NCBI RefSeq assembly: GCF_000818015.1
Contig: NZ_CP007511.1
Coordinates: 2,614,501-2,678,500 of the forward strand
Source of the DNA: Stutzerimonas balearica DSM 6083
Lineage (GTDB): Bacteria; Pseudomonadota; Gammaproteobacteria; Pseudomonadales; Pseudomonadaceae
DNA length: 64,000 bases
Reading direction: 5' to 3'
Shown here piece by piece: positions 14,054-24,772 of the stretch; position 1 is the stretch's first letter, and each line of letters opens with the position of its first letter. The translations under genes and the position numbers were made by a program. The notes beneath the pieces are model-generated. The model was not told the DNA's origin. It did not search any database and saw only the letters and a program-made list of their open reading frames with translations.

Positions 14054-14269
14054 TCAGCGCGGGTTGATGACGCCATCGCGCTCGGCGTTGTCCGGGTCGG
14101 TATCGGGGAGTTGCTCGTTCCGCCGCCGCCCGTGCGGGAGCGCGCCGTCGTTGTCCGGAAGCTCGTCTATCCCGGCTTCGTCGCTCGGCTCGAGATCGGT
14201 GCGCCCACGCCCCGGCAGCTCGGGGCGGCCGGGAATGATCGGGTCTCGCTTGCTGTCTTCGCTGGCCAT
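14054..14269 (-). CDS. Small hydrophilic protein, function unknown
   Basis: The gene encodes 71 residues beginning MASEDSKRDPIIPGRPELPG. The start at 14269 has GAGGAAG upstream at good spacing. The protein is almost entirely polar and rich in Asp, Arg, Pro and Gly (PDNDGALPHGRRRNEQLPDTDPDNAERDG), with no hydrophobic core, so it is probably disordered. No domain is recognised. It ends just before the bidirectional terminator of tRNA-Ser. The ribosome site and terminator support it as a real gene. Confidence 0.55.
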   Translation of the reverse strand: MASEDSKRDPIIPGRPELPGRGRTDLEPSDEAGIDELPDNDGALPHGRRRNEQLPDTDPDNAERDGVINPR

Positions 14270-14362
14270 CGTTCTTCCTCGCTCGCTGTTTCAGCTTTCG
14301 AGAGCGCCGCCGGGCCGCCGTTCCGGCCGCCCGTCCGGCTCATGAACGGCCTGCTGCACCTG

Positions 14363-15055
14363 TCAGCTCAACAACCAGGGCATCAAAAGCGCCGTGGCGA
14401 CACCCAGCAGGCTCATCGCCAGGGCGGCGAAAGCACCGCATTCCCGGCTCTCATGCAGCGCATGGGCGGTGCCGATCGCATGGGCGTTGATGCCATAGCT
14501 GAAGCCGCGCGCAGCAGGATGGTCGACCCGCGCCAGGCGTAGCAGCGGCGGCCCGAGCACCGTACCGATGACGCCGGTGAGCATGACCATCACTGCCGCC
14601 AGCGCCGCGACGCCGCCCAGCTGGTCGGCGACCAGCATGGCGATGGGCATGGTCACCGACTTTGGCGCCAGGCTCATGGACAGGGCCTCGCTGGCGCCGA
14701 GCAACCAGCACACCAGCAGCGTGATCAGCACCGTGAGCACCCCGGCGACCGCCAGCGTGATGACGATCGGCCAGAACAGCTGACGAATGCGCGCGAGGTT
14801 CTCGCGCAGCGGCACGGCCAGGGCGACTGTCGCCGGGCCGAGCAGCCAGGCGATGGGCTCGGCGTCGCGGCGATAGTCGCGGTAGTCGATGCCACACAGC
14901 GCCAACACCGCGACGATCAACAACATGCCGACCAGTACCGGCTGCAGGAGCAGCCACCCCGAGCGACGATAGAGCGCGACGGCCAACTGGAATGCCAGCA
15001 GCGTCAGGCCCACGGAAAACAGCGGATGACCGATGAAGCTGTGCCAGGCCGTCAT
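14363..15055 (-). CDS. LrgB/CidB family membrane protein
   Basis: The gene encodes 230 residues with about seven hydrophobic segments. The family signature is present: LSMSLAPKSVTMPIAM, then GVIGTVLGPPLLRLARVDHPAARGFSYGINAHAIGTAHALHE. LrgB/CidB proteins act with small holin-like LrgA/CidA partners; in staphylococci they modulate murein hydrolase activity and cell lysis, and relatives in plants and bacteria move glycolate, lactate or pyruvate. The start codon overlaps the stop of the upstream partner (ATGA), so translation is coupled. Which substrate is used here cannot be told. Confidence 0.88.
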   Translation of the reverse strand: MTAWHSFIGHPLFSVGLTLLAFQLAVALYRRSGWLLLQPVLVGMLLIVAVLALCGIDYRDYRRDAEPIAWLLGPATVALAVPLRENLARIRQLFWPIVITLAVAGVLTVLITLLVCWLLGASEALSMSLAPKSVTMPIAMLVADQLGGVAALAAVMVMLTGVIGTVLGPPLLRLARVDHPAARGFSYGINAHAIGTAHALHESRECGAFAALAMSLLGVATALLMPWLLS

Positions 15056-15423
15056 GGCTGCTCACCTCCCATCCGACGCGCGAGAAACTGCAGCAGCCAG
15101 CCGCAGACCGGAATGGTCACCAGCAGCGAAGCCAGCAGCGCAACAATCACCACGGCAAACTCGTCGAACAACAGTTCGTAGCTGGTCATGATGCCCGCGG
15201 CATGGATCATCAGCATCAGCGGAAGGTACTGCAGCAGCAAGGAAGCCGCCTTCTGCAGGGACTCGGGCACTGCACCGAGAAACGCCAGCCCCAGCAGCAA
15301 CAGGACCAGCCCGACGATCGGGCCCGGCAACATCGGCAGCCACAGGCTGCTCAGCGTCGTCCCTGCAATTTGTAACAGCACCAACACGAAAAGCCCTTTC
15401 AGCACATCTGTTCTCCTCTTCAT
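15052..15423 (-). CDS. LrgA/CidA family holin-like protein
   Basis: The gene encodes 123 residues with four hydrophobic segments. It has the CidA/LrgA pattern: LWLPMLPGPIVGLVLLLLGLAFLGAVPESLQKAASLLLQYLPLMLMIHAAGIM. It is the upstream member of a two-gene operon; its stop overlaps the start of the LrgB-type gene by four bases. The family forms oligomers in the inner membrane and is thought to work with the LrgB partner in export or in control of lysis. No LysR or LytTR regulator is adjacent. The ribosome site before 15423 is weak. Confidence 0.87.
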   Translation of the reverse strand: MKRRTDVLKGLFVLVLLQIAGTTLSSLWLPMLPGPIVGLVLLLLGLAFLGAVPESLQKAASLLLQYLPLMLMIHAAGIMTSYELLFDEFAVVIVALLASLLVTIPVCGWLLQFLARRMGGEQP

Positions 15424-15648
15424 CGAGCCGACATCGAGAGCCGGCCCGGAATGCGCGACCCGCGACTATGCCGCATGCATGCGCGACGGAGACAGGATCA
15501 GTTGCACTCGAAGAGACCGTATCAGGCTCTTCGATCAGCCAGTCGCCCTCTATCTGATCTGCTTTTTGCACACGGAGCTGAGTCTGTTATGCACACCACG
15601 GCTACCGGAAGATGCGGCGCATCCGAACCGGCCTGCTGGACCTGCCCC

Positions 15649-17059
15649 ATGAACGACCGCATTCCCGTCCGCGCGATTGAAACGCTCGATCACCGTCCCT
15701 TGCGCCTGACCCCGGCTCAGGCCGGTGGGCCGATCCACACCCGCCGCTTTCGCGGCCGCTTCCGGAACCTGCGCCTGCTCGGCGCGGGTTCGCTGATGGC
15801 GCTGTTCTTCGGCACCGCCTGGCTGAACTGGGAGGGACGCCAGGCGGTGCTCTGGGATCTGGCGGAACGCAAGTTCCACATCTTCGGCGCGACATTCTGG
15901 CCACAGGATTTCATTCTGCTGTCCGCGCTGCTGATCATCTGCGCCTTCGGCCTGTTCGCCGTCACCGTATTTGCCGGTCGCGTGTGGTGCGGTTACGCCT
16001 GCCCGCAAAGCGTCTGGACCTGGCTGTTCATGTGGGCCGAACGCATCACCGAAGGCGACCGCGGCCAGCGGCTGAAGCTCGATGCCGCACCCTGGTCGTT
16101 CCAGAAGCTGGGCCGACGCACCGCACGGCATGCGTTATGGCTGGCCATCTCGCTCGTCACCGCGGTGACCTTCGTCGGCTACTTCACGCCGATCCACGCA
16201 TTGATCGCGGACCTGGCCAGGCTGCAGCTGGACGGCTCCACGGCATTCTGGGTGCTGTTCTTCACGGCAGCGACCTACCTCAATGCCGGTTGGCTGCGCG
16301 AGAAGGTCTGCCGGGACATGTGCCCCTACTCGCGCTTCCAGAGCGTGATGTTCGACCGCGACACGCTGACGATCGCCTACGATGCCGCGCGCGGCGAACC
16401 GCGTGGTGCGCGACGCAAGGACAGCGACGCCCGCGCCCAGGGTCTGGGCGACTGCATCGACTGCACCCTGTGTGTCCAGGTATGCCCCACCGGGATCGAC
16501 ATCCGCGACGGCCTGCAGCTCGAGTGCATCGGCTGCGCCGCCTGCATCGACGCCTGCGATGAGGTGATGGACAAGCTGGGCTATGCCCGAGGCCTGGTGC
16601 GCTACGGCTCGGAGCGCGAGCTGGCGGGTGGCCGGACGCGCTGGCTGCGGCCACGCCTGCTCGGCTACGTGGCTGCCCTGGCAGTGATGATCGGCGCCTT
16701 CGCCTGGGCGCTGGCCGACCGGCCGCTGGTATCGCTCGATGTCACCCGTGACCGCGGTCTGTTCCGCGAAAAACGCCGCCGGTCAGATCGAGAACGTCTA
16801 CAGCCTGAAGATCATCAACAAATCGCAGCTCCCCCAGCGCTACCGACTCGCCTTGCGCGGAGCCGACGGCCTGGCGCTGCAGGGGCCCGACGAACTCGCG
16901 CTGGCCGGGGGCGAAATCCGCGATCTGGCCGTCAGCGTCGTCCAGCTCAGTGAGCCTGCGCCACGCAGTACGCGCACCCTGTACTTCGAGGTTGCCGCCA
17001 CCGGCGCGGCGGAGCAGCGCGCCGTCACCGACAGCACCTTTATCGCGCCGCCGCGCTGA
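15649..17059 (+). pseudogene. ccoG: CcoG/RdxA cytochrome oxidase assembly ferredoxin, split by a one-base frameshift
   Basis: CcoG is a membrane ferredoxin that helps copper delivery during cbb3 oxidase assembly. The first frame (15649 to about 16770) covers the membrane part (WCGYACPQSVWTWLFMW), the conserved REKVCRDMCPYSRFQ and two 4Fe-4S motifs, CIDCTLCVQVCP and CIGCAACIDAC. At a run of five A bases (16769-16773) one base too many moves the frame. The C-terminal immunoglobulin-like domain (NAAGQIENVYSLKIINK ... STFIAPPR) continues in frame 2 to 17059. Removing one A restores a normal CcoG. This could be a sequencing error or a real inactivation. The start at 15649 is chosen from the N-terminal resemblance to other CcoG; 15589 is an alternative. 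Confidence 0.85.
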
Positions 17060-17120
17060 GGCCATGCACAAGGGCAGGCGGCCGACGTAGAGTGTGCCTG
17101 CCCTGCCCCAGAGACCGTCG

Positions 17121-18552
17121 ATGAAGCGCTACGAGAAACTTGCCGAGGAAATAGCCGAACTGATCCGCAGCGGTGTGCTCGCCGCGGGTGAACGAGTGCC
17201 CTCGGTACGCCAGGCCAGTCGCTCGCACGGCGTGAGCCCGTCGACGGTGTTCCAGGCCTACTACCTGCTGGAGGATCGCGGGCTCATTCAGGCCCGGGCA
17301 CGCTCGGGCTACTTCGTTCGCGAGCACGCCCAGCGCCCCCTTCCCGAACCGGAGCCGCGCAGCCTGTCCGCGCAGGCCACCGAAGTGGATGTCAGCGAGC
17401 TGGTGTTCTCGGTACTCGGTTCGCTGAAGGACCCGCAGACGGTGCCCTTCGGCTCGGCCTTTCCCAGCCCCGATCTGTTTCCCCTGGCACGCCTGGCGCG
17501 CTCCATGGCGCATGGCCTGCGCACGCTTTCGCCGCACGAAGTCATTGCCGACATGGACCGCCGGCAATCCCGACCTGCGCCGGCAGATCGCCCTGCGCTA
17601 CATGACCAGCGGCGTGCTGCTGCCGATGGACGAGCTGGTGATCACCAACGGCGCGATGGAGGCGCTCAACCTGTGCCTGCAGAGCGTCACCCGGCCCGGC
17701 GATCTGGTGGCGATCGAATCACCGGCGTTCTATGCCTGCCTGCAGGTGCTCGAACGCCTCGAGCTTCGTGCAGTGGAGATTCCGGTGCAGCCGCGCGAGG
17801 GCATCGACCTTGCGGTATTGGCCGACAGCCTCGAGCGGCTGCCGATTCGCGCCTGCTGGTTCATGAGCAGCCTGCAGAATCCGCTCGGCGCGAGCATGAG
17901 CGAAGCGAACAAGGAAGCGCTGTACGCTCTGCTTCAGCGGCATCAGGTACCGCTGATCGAGGACGACGTCTATGCAGAGCTGTACTACGGCAAGCAGCCG
18001 CCCCGGCCGGTGAAGAGCCATGACCGCGAGGGACTGGTGATGCACTGCGGCTCGTTCTCCAAAAGCCTGGCGCCCGGCTATCGGGTCGGCTGGGTCGCCG
18101 GGGGGCGATTCGCCGAATCGATCAGCCGGCTGAAGCTGATGACCACCCTGTCACCCTCCGTACCAGCCCAGGCAGCCATCGCCGACTACCTGCAGCACGG
18201 CGGTTACGACCGCCACCTGCGACGCCTGCGCCACACGCTGGAGATGCAGCAAAGCGCCATGCTCGCCTCGGCCGCCCGGCATTTCCCGCAGCAGACGCGT
18301 GTCACCCGGCCGGCCGGCGGCTATTTCCTGTGGTTCGAGTTCCCCGAGCAGGTGGATTCGCTACAGCTCTTCCGCCTCGCCCTGGCGCAAGGCATCAGCC
18401 TGGCGCCAGGGCCGATCTTTTCGGCGAGCCGCCGTTTCGGCCACTGCGCGCGGCTCAACCATGGCCACCCATGGACGGCGCAGAGCGAGGAAGCCATGGC
18501 CGTGCTGGGGCGCATCCTGCGCACCCTGGGGCCGGCGCAGCGCGGCAGCTAG
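17121..18552 (+). pseudogene. MocR-type GntR/aminotransferase regulator, split by a one-base frameshift
   Basis: The gene would encode a protein of about 475 residues with an N-terminal GntR winged helix (KRYEKLAEEIAELIRSGVLAAGERVPSVRQ, then SPSTVFQAYYLLEDRGLI) and a class I aminotransferase-like domain. The second part includes NPLGASMS, IEDDVYAEL and the PLP lysine motif GSFSKSLAPGYRVGW. MocR proteins sense PLP or amino-compound ligands and regulate vitamin B6, GABA or taurine genes. Frame 1 runs to the conserved GNPDLRRQIALRY, where an extra base near 17559-17562 forces a shift to the frame that continues to 18552. Sequence error or true mutation cannot be told apart here. The target genes are unknown. 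Confidence 0.82.
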
Positions 18553-19001
18553 CGATCGGCGCCGCCACCCATGGCCCCGCCCGTGCTGGCACCACCGGCG
18601 CCGGACGCCGCACCGCCATTGCCCGAAGGCATGCCCGTGCCGGCGTCCGGCGTGCCGGGAATCGTCGTGCCGTCGCCAGCGGGGCGAGGTTGAGGCGTGG
18701 TCAGCGGCCGCCCGGGTTCGCTGTGCGTGGCCGGCGCTACCGGCCGGTCGGGCTGGCGAACGGTGCTGCCGCTGCCACGCCCGAGCTGCCCGGGGAGCGT
18801 TGAGCGGGCCCCGTCATCGAGTCGGTTGGTCCGGTCCAGCGCATCCTCGCGGATGCGGTTGATGTCGCGATCGGTCTGCTCACGGCTTTGCGTCAGTTCC
18901 TCACCGATGCGGTGGCGTTCCTGTTCCAGCGATTGCTGGGCGATGGCCTGGCCGGCGACCGCCGCCACAAGCAGTAACGGGAGATGGATGGGTCTGATCA
19001 T
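18549..19001 (-). CDS. Secreted Pro/Gly-rich protein, function unknown
   Basis: The gene encodes 150 residues. The N-terminus MIRPIHLPLLLVAAVAGQAIAQQ is a clear signal peptide, probably cut after AIA. Next comes a charged helical stretch (QERHRIGEELTQSREQTDRDINRIREDALDR) that may form a coiled coil. The second half is low in complexity, rich in Pro, Gly, Thr and Ala, and ends GGAMGGGADR. ATG at 19001 has GGAGGCG upstream. Its stop overlaps that of the convergent MocR-type gene by two or three bases. It is probably periplasmic. No domain recognised. Confidence 0.65.
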   Translation of the reverse strand: MIRPIHLPLLLVAAVAGQAIAQQSLEQERHRIGEELTQSREQTDRDINRIREDALDRTNRLDDGARSTLPGQLGRGSGSTVRQPDRPVAPATHSEPGRPLTTPQPRPAGDGTTIPGTPDAGTGMPSGNGGAASGAGGASTGGAMGGGADR

Positions 19002-19249
19002 GCTGGCGCCTCCGAGGGGTTGCTGGTAGGCGGTGGACCACAGCAAGCGGCGGGGAGTGCGACACTCATGCGCCATTCGGCGGTACGGAACTTGCCTGAC
19101 CTGAAGGCAACAACCTCCGGCAGACGGCCCAGCTCGACCACTTCGTGCTTTGGCGAGAGCGGACCTACGGCCCCCGTCGAATCGGACGCCGCGCGCTCAA
19201 AACCGCCCCATAGCGGCCGGCAGCGTCGAAAACAACAAAGGGTTGAGCC

Positions 19250-19345
19250 ATGTTCAAACACAAGAAATTCAGGCAGGCGACGCTTATACTTCTGGCCACT
19301 GCGGTCGTGCTGATTCTGCCCAACCTCAGCCGCCTGTTCGGCTGA
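19250..19345 (+). CDS. 31-residue single-span membrane peptide
   Basis: A very short gene: Met, then a basic start FKHKKFRQ, one hydrophobic span ATLILLATAVVLILPNL and the end SRLFG. AAGGG lies upstream of the ATG at suitable distance. The Lys/Arg-rich start and single span would place the N-terminus in the cytoplasm. The stop is followed after about 20 bases by the rhodanese gene on the same strand, so the two may share a transcript. It is supported by its ribosome site, membrane topology and position, not by homology. Confidence 0.5.
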   Translation: MFKHKKFRQATLILLATAVVLILPNLSRLFG

Positions 19346-19366
19346 GCGTTCCATAAGGTAACCACC

Positions 19367-19729
19367 ATGCGCCAAGTGCTACTTGCCGTCCTGCTCGCCA
19401 GCCTGCTGAACCTGTCGGCCATGGCCGGCGACGTCAACCGGGAAGCCGCCATGCAGGCACTGACGCAGCCCAATGCGACGCTGATCGACGTTCGCACGCC
19501 CGAGGAATTCGCCGAGGGCGCCCTGCCTGGCGCAGTCAACCTCGAAACCTCCGAATTCTCCGCGCACATCGCCGAGGTCGCACCGGACAAGGACGCCCCG
19601 GTGGTGCTCTACTGCCGCAGCGGCCGGCGCGCCGGCGAGGCGCAGCAGGTGCTGGAATCGATGGGCTATCGCCAGGTGATCAACGCCGGCGGCTACAGCG
19701 ACCTGCTACCGGCCTTCGACGCCGACTGA
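19367..19729 (+). CDS. Periplasmic rhodanese-like protein
   Basis: The gene encodes 120 residues. A signal peptide (MRQVLLAVLLASLLNLSAMA) is followed by a single rhodanese domain. LIDVRTPEEFAEGALPGAVNLE is the CH2A-type motif. The active-site loop is CRSGRRAG with Cys83, fitting a sulfurtransferase or persulfide carrier. The export signal makes it periplasmic. AAGGT lies about 8 bases before the ATG. It lies just after a 31-residue membrane peptide. The partner or sulfur donor is not evident. Confidence 0.88.
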   Translation: MRQVLLAVLLASLLNLSAMAGDVNREAAMQALTQPNATLIDVRTPEEFAEGALPGAVNLETSEFSAHIAEVAPDKDAPVVLYCRSGRRAGEAQQVLESMGYRQVINAGGYSDLLPAFDAD

Positions 19730-20012
19730 AGCGCCTGCGCCGCAGCTCCCAGGCGCCCCGCCGATGGAACTTATCGCCCCCGACGGACTCGAAAACCCAG
19801 GGCGCGTTTCTCCCTTGCCAGGGCTTGCGCCGCATCAGCGCAGGCCCTGACGTTCGACTGACATCACCTGCCATGGGCTAACCTGAGCCTGGGCCGGCCC
19901 CCGCTCGGGGTCGTCCCAGCCTTGCGCATGACCTGAACGGGCTTCGGGCAGGCGCGCTCCCGACAAATCCTTCCGTGCCTAGGCACATTTGCCGCCCTGG
20001 AGGTTCGAGGCA

Positions 20013-21107
20013 ATGAATTGGGAAGTTCTGCTGGACAATACCCTGTGGATCGACGTCGCCATCGTGGCGGCCGTTACCTTCGTCAGTTTCTGGGTGCTGC
20101 GCAGCGCGCTGGCCCTGATCAAGAAGCGCCTGCGCAAGCTGGCCCATGGTTCAACCAGCGGATTCAGCGGCATCGCCGCAGAAATGCTCGAGCACACCAG
20201 CAACCTGCTGCTGTTCGCCTTTTCCCTGCTGATCGGCCTCAAGGTGGTCGAGCTACCCCCGCGCTGGGAGCTGACCATGGCGCATGGCTGGTTCATCGCG
20301 CTGGCCTTTCAGATCGCCCTGTGGATGGACACCGCCGTTCGCCTGTGGATGGAAAGCCTGACCCGCGACGGCAAGGCGCGCAACCCGGTCACCACCACCA
20401 TCATCGGCATCATGCTGCGTATCGTGGTGTGGACCATGATGCTGCTGTCGATCCTGGCCAACCTCGGAGTGAACATCACGGCGATGGTCGCCAGCCTCGG
20501 TGTCGGCGGTATCGCCATCGCCCTGGCCGTGCAGACGCTGCTCAGCGACGTGTTCGCCTCGCTGTCGATCGGCATCGACAAGCCGTTCGAGATCGGCGAT
20601 TTCGTCGTCTTCGGCGACGTCGCCGGCAACATCGAGCACATCGGCCTAAAGAGCACGCGCATCCGCTCGCTGAGCGGCGAGCAGATCGTCTGCTCCAACG
20701 CCGACCTGCTCCAGCAGACCGTGCACAACTACAAGCGCATGAACACGCGGCGCATCGTCTTCAAGTTCGGCGTCACCTATGACACGCCGAGCGACAAGGT
20801 TCGGGAGATCGGCCAGTTGGTCAAGCGCATCATCGATGGGGTCGAACAGGCCAAGTTCGACCGCGCCCACTTCCTTGCCTTCGATGACAGCCAGCTGACC
20901 TTCGAGGTCGTCTACATCATGCAGACCTCCGACTACAACCAGTACATGGATGCCCAGCAGGAGATCAACCTGGGTCTGCTCGACGGCCTGCGCGAGATGG
21001 GCGTCAGCTTCGCCTTCCCGACCCGCAGCGTCGAATTCGTCGGCGGCCGCCTGCCGGAGCTCAGCGTCGCCGGCGTGGCCGAAGCCAAGCCGGCGGCCAA
21101 TGGCTAA
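20013..21107 (+). CDS. MscS-family mechanosensitive channel
   Basis: The gene encodes 364 residues. ATG at 20013 has GGAGG upstream. There are four or more hydrophobic segments; the last, pore-lining one is Gly/Ala-rich (VASLGVGGIAIALAVQTLLSDVFASLSIGIDKPFEIGDFV), which is the MscS signature leading into the beta domain. The cytoplasmic part continues with HIGLKSTRIRSLSGEQIVCSNADLL, also typical. Such channels release solutes on hypo-osmotic shock. It is larger than E. coli MscS (286 residues) because of an extended N-terminal membrane region. It is monocistronic and converges with acs. Confidence 0.92.
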   Translation: MNWEVLLDNTLWIDVAIVAAVTFVSFWVLRSALALIKKRLRKLAHGSTSGFSGIAAEMLEHTSNLLLFAFSLLIGLKVVELPPRWELTMAHGWFIALAFQIALWMDTAVRLWMESLTRDGKARNPVTTTIIGIMLRIVVWTMMLLSILANLGVNITAMVASLGVGGIAIALAVQTLLSDVFASLSIGIDKPFEIGDFVVFGDVAGNIEHIGLKSTRIRSLSGEQIVCSNADLLQQTVHNYKRMNTRRIVFKFGVTYDTPSDKVREIGQLVKRIIDGVEQAKFDRAHFLAFDDSQLTFEVVYIMQTSDYNQYMDAQQEINLGLLDGLREMGVSFAFPTRSVEFVGGRLPELSVAGVAEAKPAANG

Positions 21108-21113
21108 GCCAGC

Positions 21114-21137
21114 GCGACGCCGTCGCGGCGGCGTCGC
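21114..21137. terminator. GC hairpin between convergent mscS-type gene and acs
   Basis: Eight-base perfect arms GCGACGCC / GGCGTCGC flank an eight-base loop, exactly between the two stop codons. There is no T-run on either side, so intrinsic termination is uncertain; the hairpin may only stabilise the 3' ends. Confidence 0.4.
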
Positions 21138-21138
21138 C

Positions 21139-23097
<1,959 letters not shown>

Positions 23098-23402
23098 GGC
23101 ATCACCTCTGTCTGTCTGCTTGCAGCTGGAACCCCCGCGTCCTTCAGGCGTACCCATATCAACCCGAGCGCTTGCCACAGGCCTGTGCGGCAAGCGCCAA
23201 CCGGATAGCGGCGGCGTCGCTGCAGATAACGGCGCTGGTCGCCGCACCGCAACGGAGGCCGAAGGCCACCGGCGCCCGACAGACAGCTCGCCAAAGCGAG
23301 CCGGGGTGTCATCTCTCCTTTAGCTCGAAATCGCCGAGATTGCGTATTTGACCCTGCATCGCGGTCAGATATCCGGCAGACCACGCGCCTCCGGAGCCCG
23401 GC
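23098..23402. other. Divergent intergenic region acs / DUF2254 gene
   Basis: About 305 bases with no convincing gene; both promoters should be here. A long dyad at 23170-23195 (outer arms GCTTGCC / GGCAAGC around the inner palindrome ACAGGCCTGT) is the most obvious structure. It lies 73-98 bases before the acs start and could be an operator or an RNA hairpin. Confidence 0.45.
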
Positions 23403-24635
23403 ATGCCTCCTGCCACGAACCGCCTGTTTCGCCTGCTCGACCGCATCCATCAGAGCATCGCGTTCTACCCGGCGCTGATCGCCTCGGCGCATCTGCTCTT
23501 CGGCATCGCGCTGCTGGCGTTCGACGGCAGCTCGCTCGCCGACCGCTTGCGCCCTGCGCTGCCGGCGGGCCTGGACGACCCGGACAATGTGCGCGAGATC
23601 CTCGGCACGCTGATCGCCGCGGTCGTCTCGCTGATGGTGTTTTCCTTCTCCATGGTCATGGTCGTGCTCAACGGCGCCGCCGCGCGCCTGTCGCCGCGGG
23701 TGCTGCCGCAGCTGATCAGCGACAGGCGCAACAGCGTCATCCTTGGCGCCTACCTGGGCAACATCCTCTACCTGCTGCTGATGATCAGCCAGGTGAACAC
23801 CAGCCAGCCGAGCAGCGTCCCGAGCTTCGGCGCCCTGCTCGCCCTGCTGGCCGGCCTCAACAGCATGGTGCTGTTCGTGGTGTTCATCCGCTCGGTGTCG
23901 CAGTCGATCCAGCCGGACTGGGTCGTGCGCCAGCTTTATCGCGAGGCGACCGACGCGCTCGACACGCGTGTCGCGCGGCTGGGCGAACTCCAGCTGCCGC
24001 CGGACGACAGCGACTGGTGGTGCGTGCGAGCCCGGCAGCCGGGTTACCTGCGCCGGGTGAATGAGCGGCAACTCGGGCAACTGCTGCGAAAGCACGACCT
24101 GTTGGCGGTCATCCAGGTCGAACCCGGCTTCTTTCTCGTCGAGGGGCATCCACTGATCAAGCTGAGCAGGCCGCTGCAGGCGGAGCAGTGCAATGCCCTG
24201 CTCAGCTGCTTCGATTTCCATGACGACGAATTCGCCCGGTCCAACGTTTCGTTCGCCATGCGCCAGATGACCGAAGTAGCCGTCAAGGCGATCAGCCCTT
24301 CGATCAACGACCCGGGCACGGCGATTCGCGTGTGCAACCTGCTCGGAGTGATCCTGGGTCGAATCGGCGGTGTGCCCGCCTTTGACGTCGGCTGCCTGGA
24401 AAACGGCCGGCCGCGGCTGTTCTACCCACAGCTGGGCACCGAACGCCTGCTGGTGGAAATGCTCGGCCCGCTGCGCACCTATGGCAACCACGCCCCCCTG
24501 GTGATCGTCGCCCTGCTACGCTGCCTGAAGAACGCTGCCCATGGCGAGCAGAGCGCCGCGCAGCTGCAGGCGCTGCACGCGGAAATCAGCGCGCTGCGTA
24601 GCGATGCCGACAGCAACCTGACCGCCAGGTGGTGA
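23403..24635 (+). CDS. DUF2254 membrane protein, C-terminus possibly frameshifted
   Basis: The gene encodes 410 residues as read. GGAG lies shortly before the ATG. The first half has about four membrane segments (FYPALIASAHLLFGIALLAF, IAAVVSLMVFSFSMVMVVL, LGAYLGNILYLLLMI, LLALLAGLNSMVLFVVFI), the layout of DUF2254 proteins. The soluble half includes VSFAMRQMTEVAVKAISPSINDPGTAIRV, the most conserved part of the family. It ends abruptly at LTARW. If one C is missing near 24626, the frame continues for 28 residues (VVNESLQRLNELG ... LSPEPEH) to a stop at 24713-24715. Function of the family is unknown. Confidence 0.8.
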   Translation: MPPATNRLFRLLDRIHQSIAFYPALIASAHLLFGIALLAFDGSSLADRLRPALPAGLDDPDNVREILGTLIAAVVSLMVFSFSMVMVVLNGAAARLSPRVLPQLISDRRNSVILGAYLGNILYLLLMISQVNTSQPSSVPSFGALLALLAGLNSMVLFVVFIRSVSQSIQPDWVVRQLYREATDALDTRVARLGELQLPPDDSDWWCVRARQPGYLRRVNERQLGQLLRKHDLLAVIQVEPGFFLVEGHPLIKLSRPLQAEQCNALLSCFDFHDDEFARSNVSFAMRQMTEVAVKAISPSINDPGTAIRVCNLLGVILGRIGGVPAFDVGCLENGRPRLFYPQLGTERLLVEMLGPLRTYGNHAPLVIVALLRCLKNAAHGEQSAAQLQALHAEISALRSDADSNLTARW

Positions 24636-24726
24636 ACGAATCGCTGCAGCGCCTCAACGAGCTTGGCCCGCGCCTGCCGCCGGTCCGCCTGCTGTCGCCG
24701 GAGCCCGAACACTGAACCGCGGAAAC

Positions 24727-24756
24727 GAAAAAGGCGAGCCGAAGCTCGCCTTTTCC
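24727..24756. terminator. Bidirectional terminator between DUF2254 gene and deaD
   Basis: Arms AAAAGGCGAGC and GCTCGCCTTTT flank a four-base loop CGAA, with A-run and T-run on either side. It can end both the plus-strand DUF2254 transcript and the minus-strand helicase transcript. Confidence 0.9.
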
Positions 24757-24772
24757 CGATGCGCGACGCCGA

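Noticed and set aside
15430..15650. FNR/Anr box before ccoG
   Set aside because: I looked for TTGAT-N4-ATCAA and saw only loose half sites.
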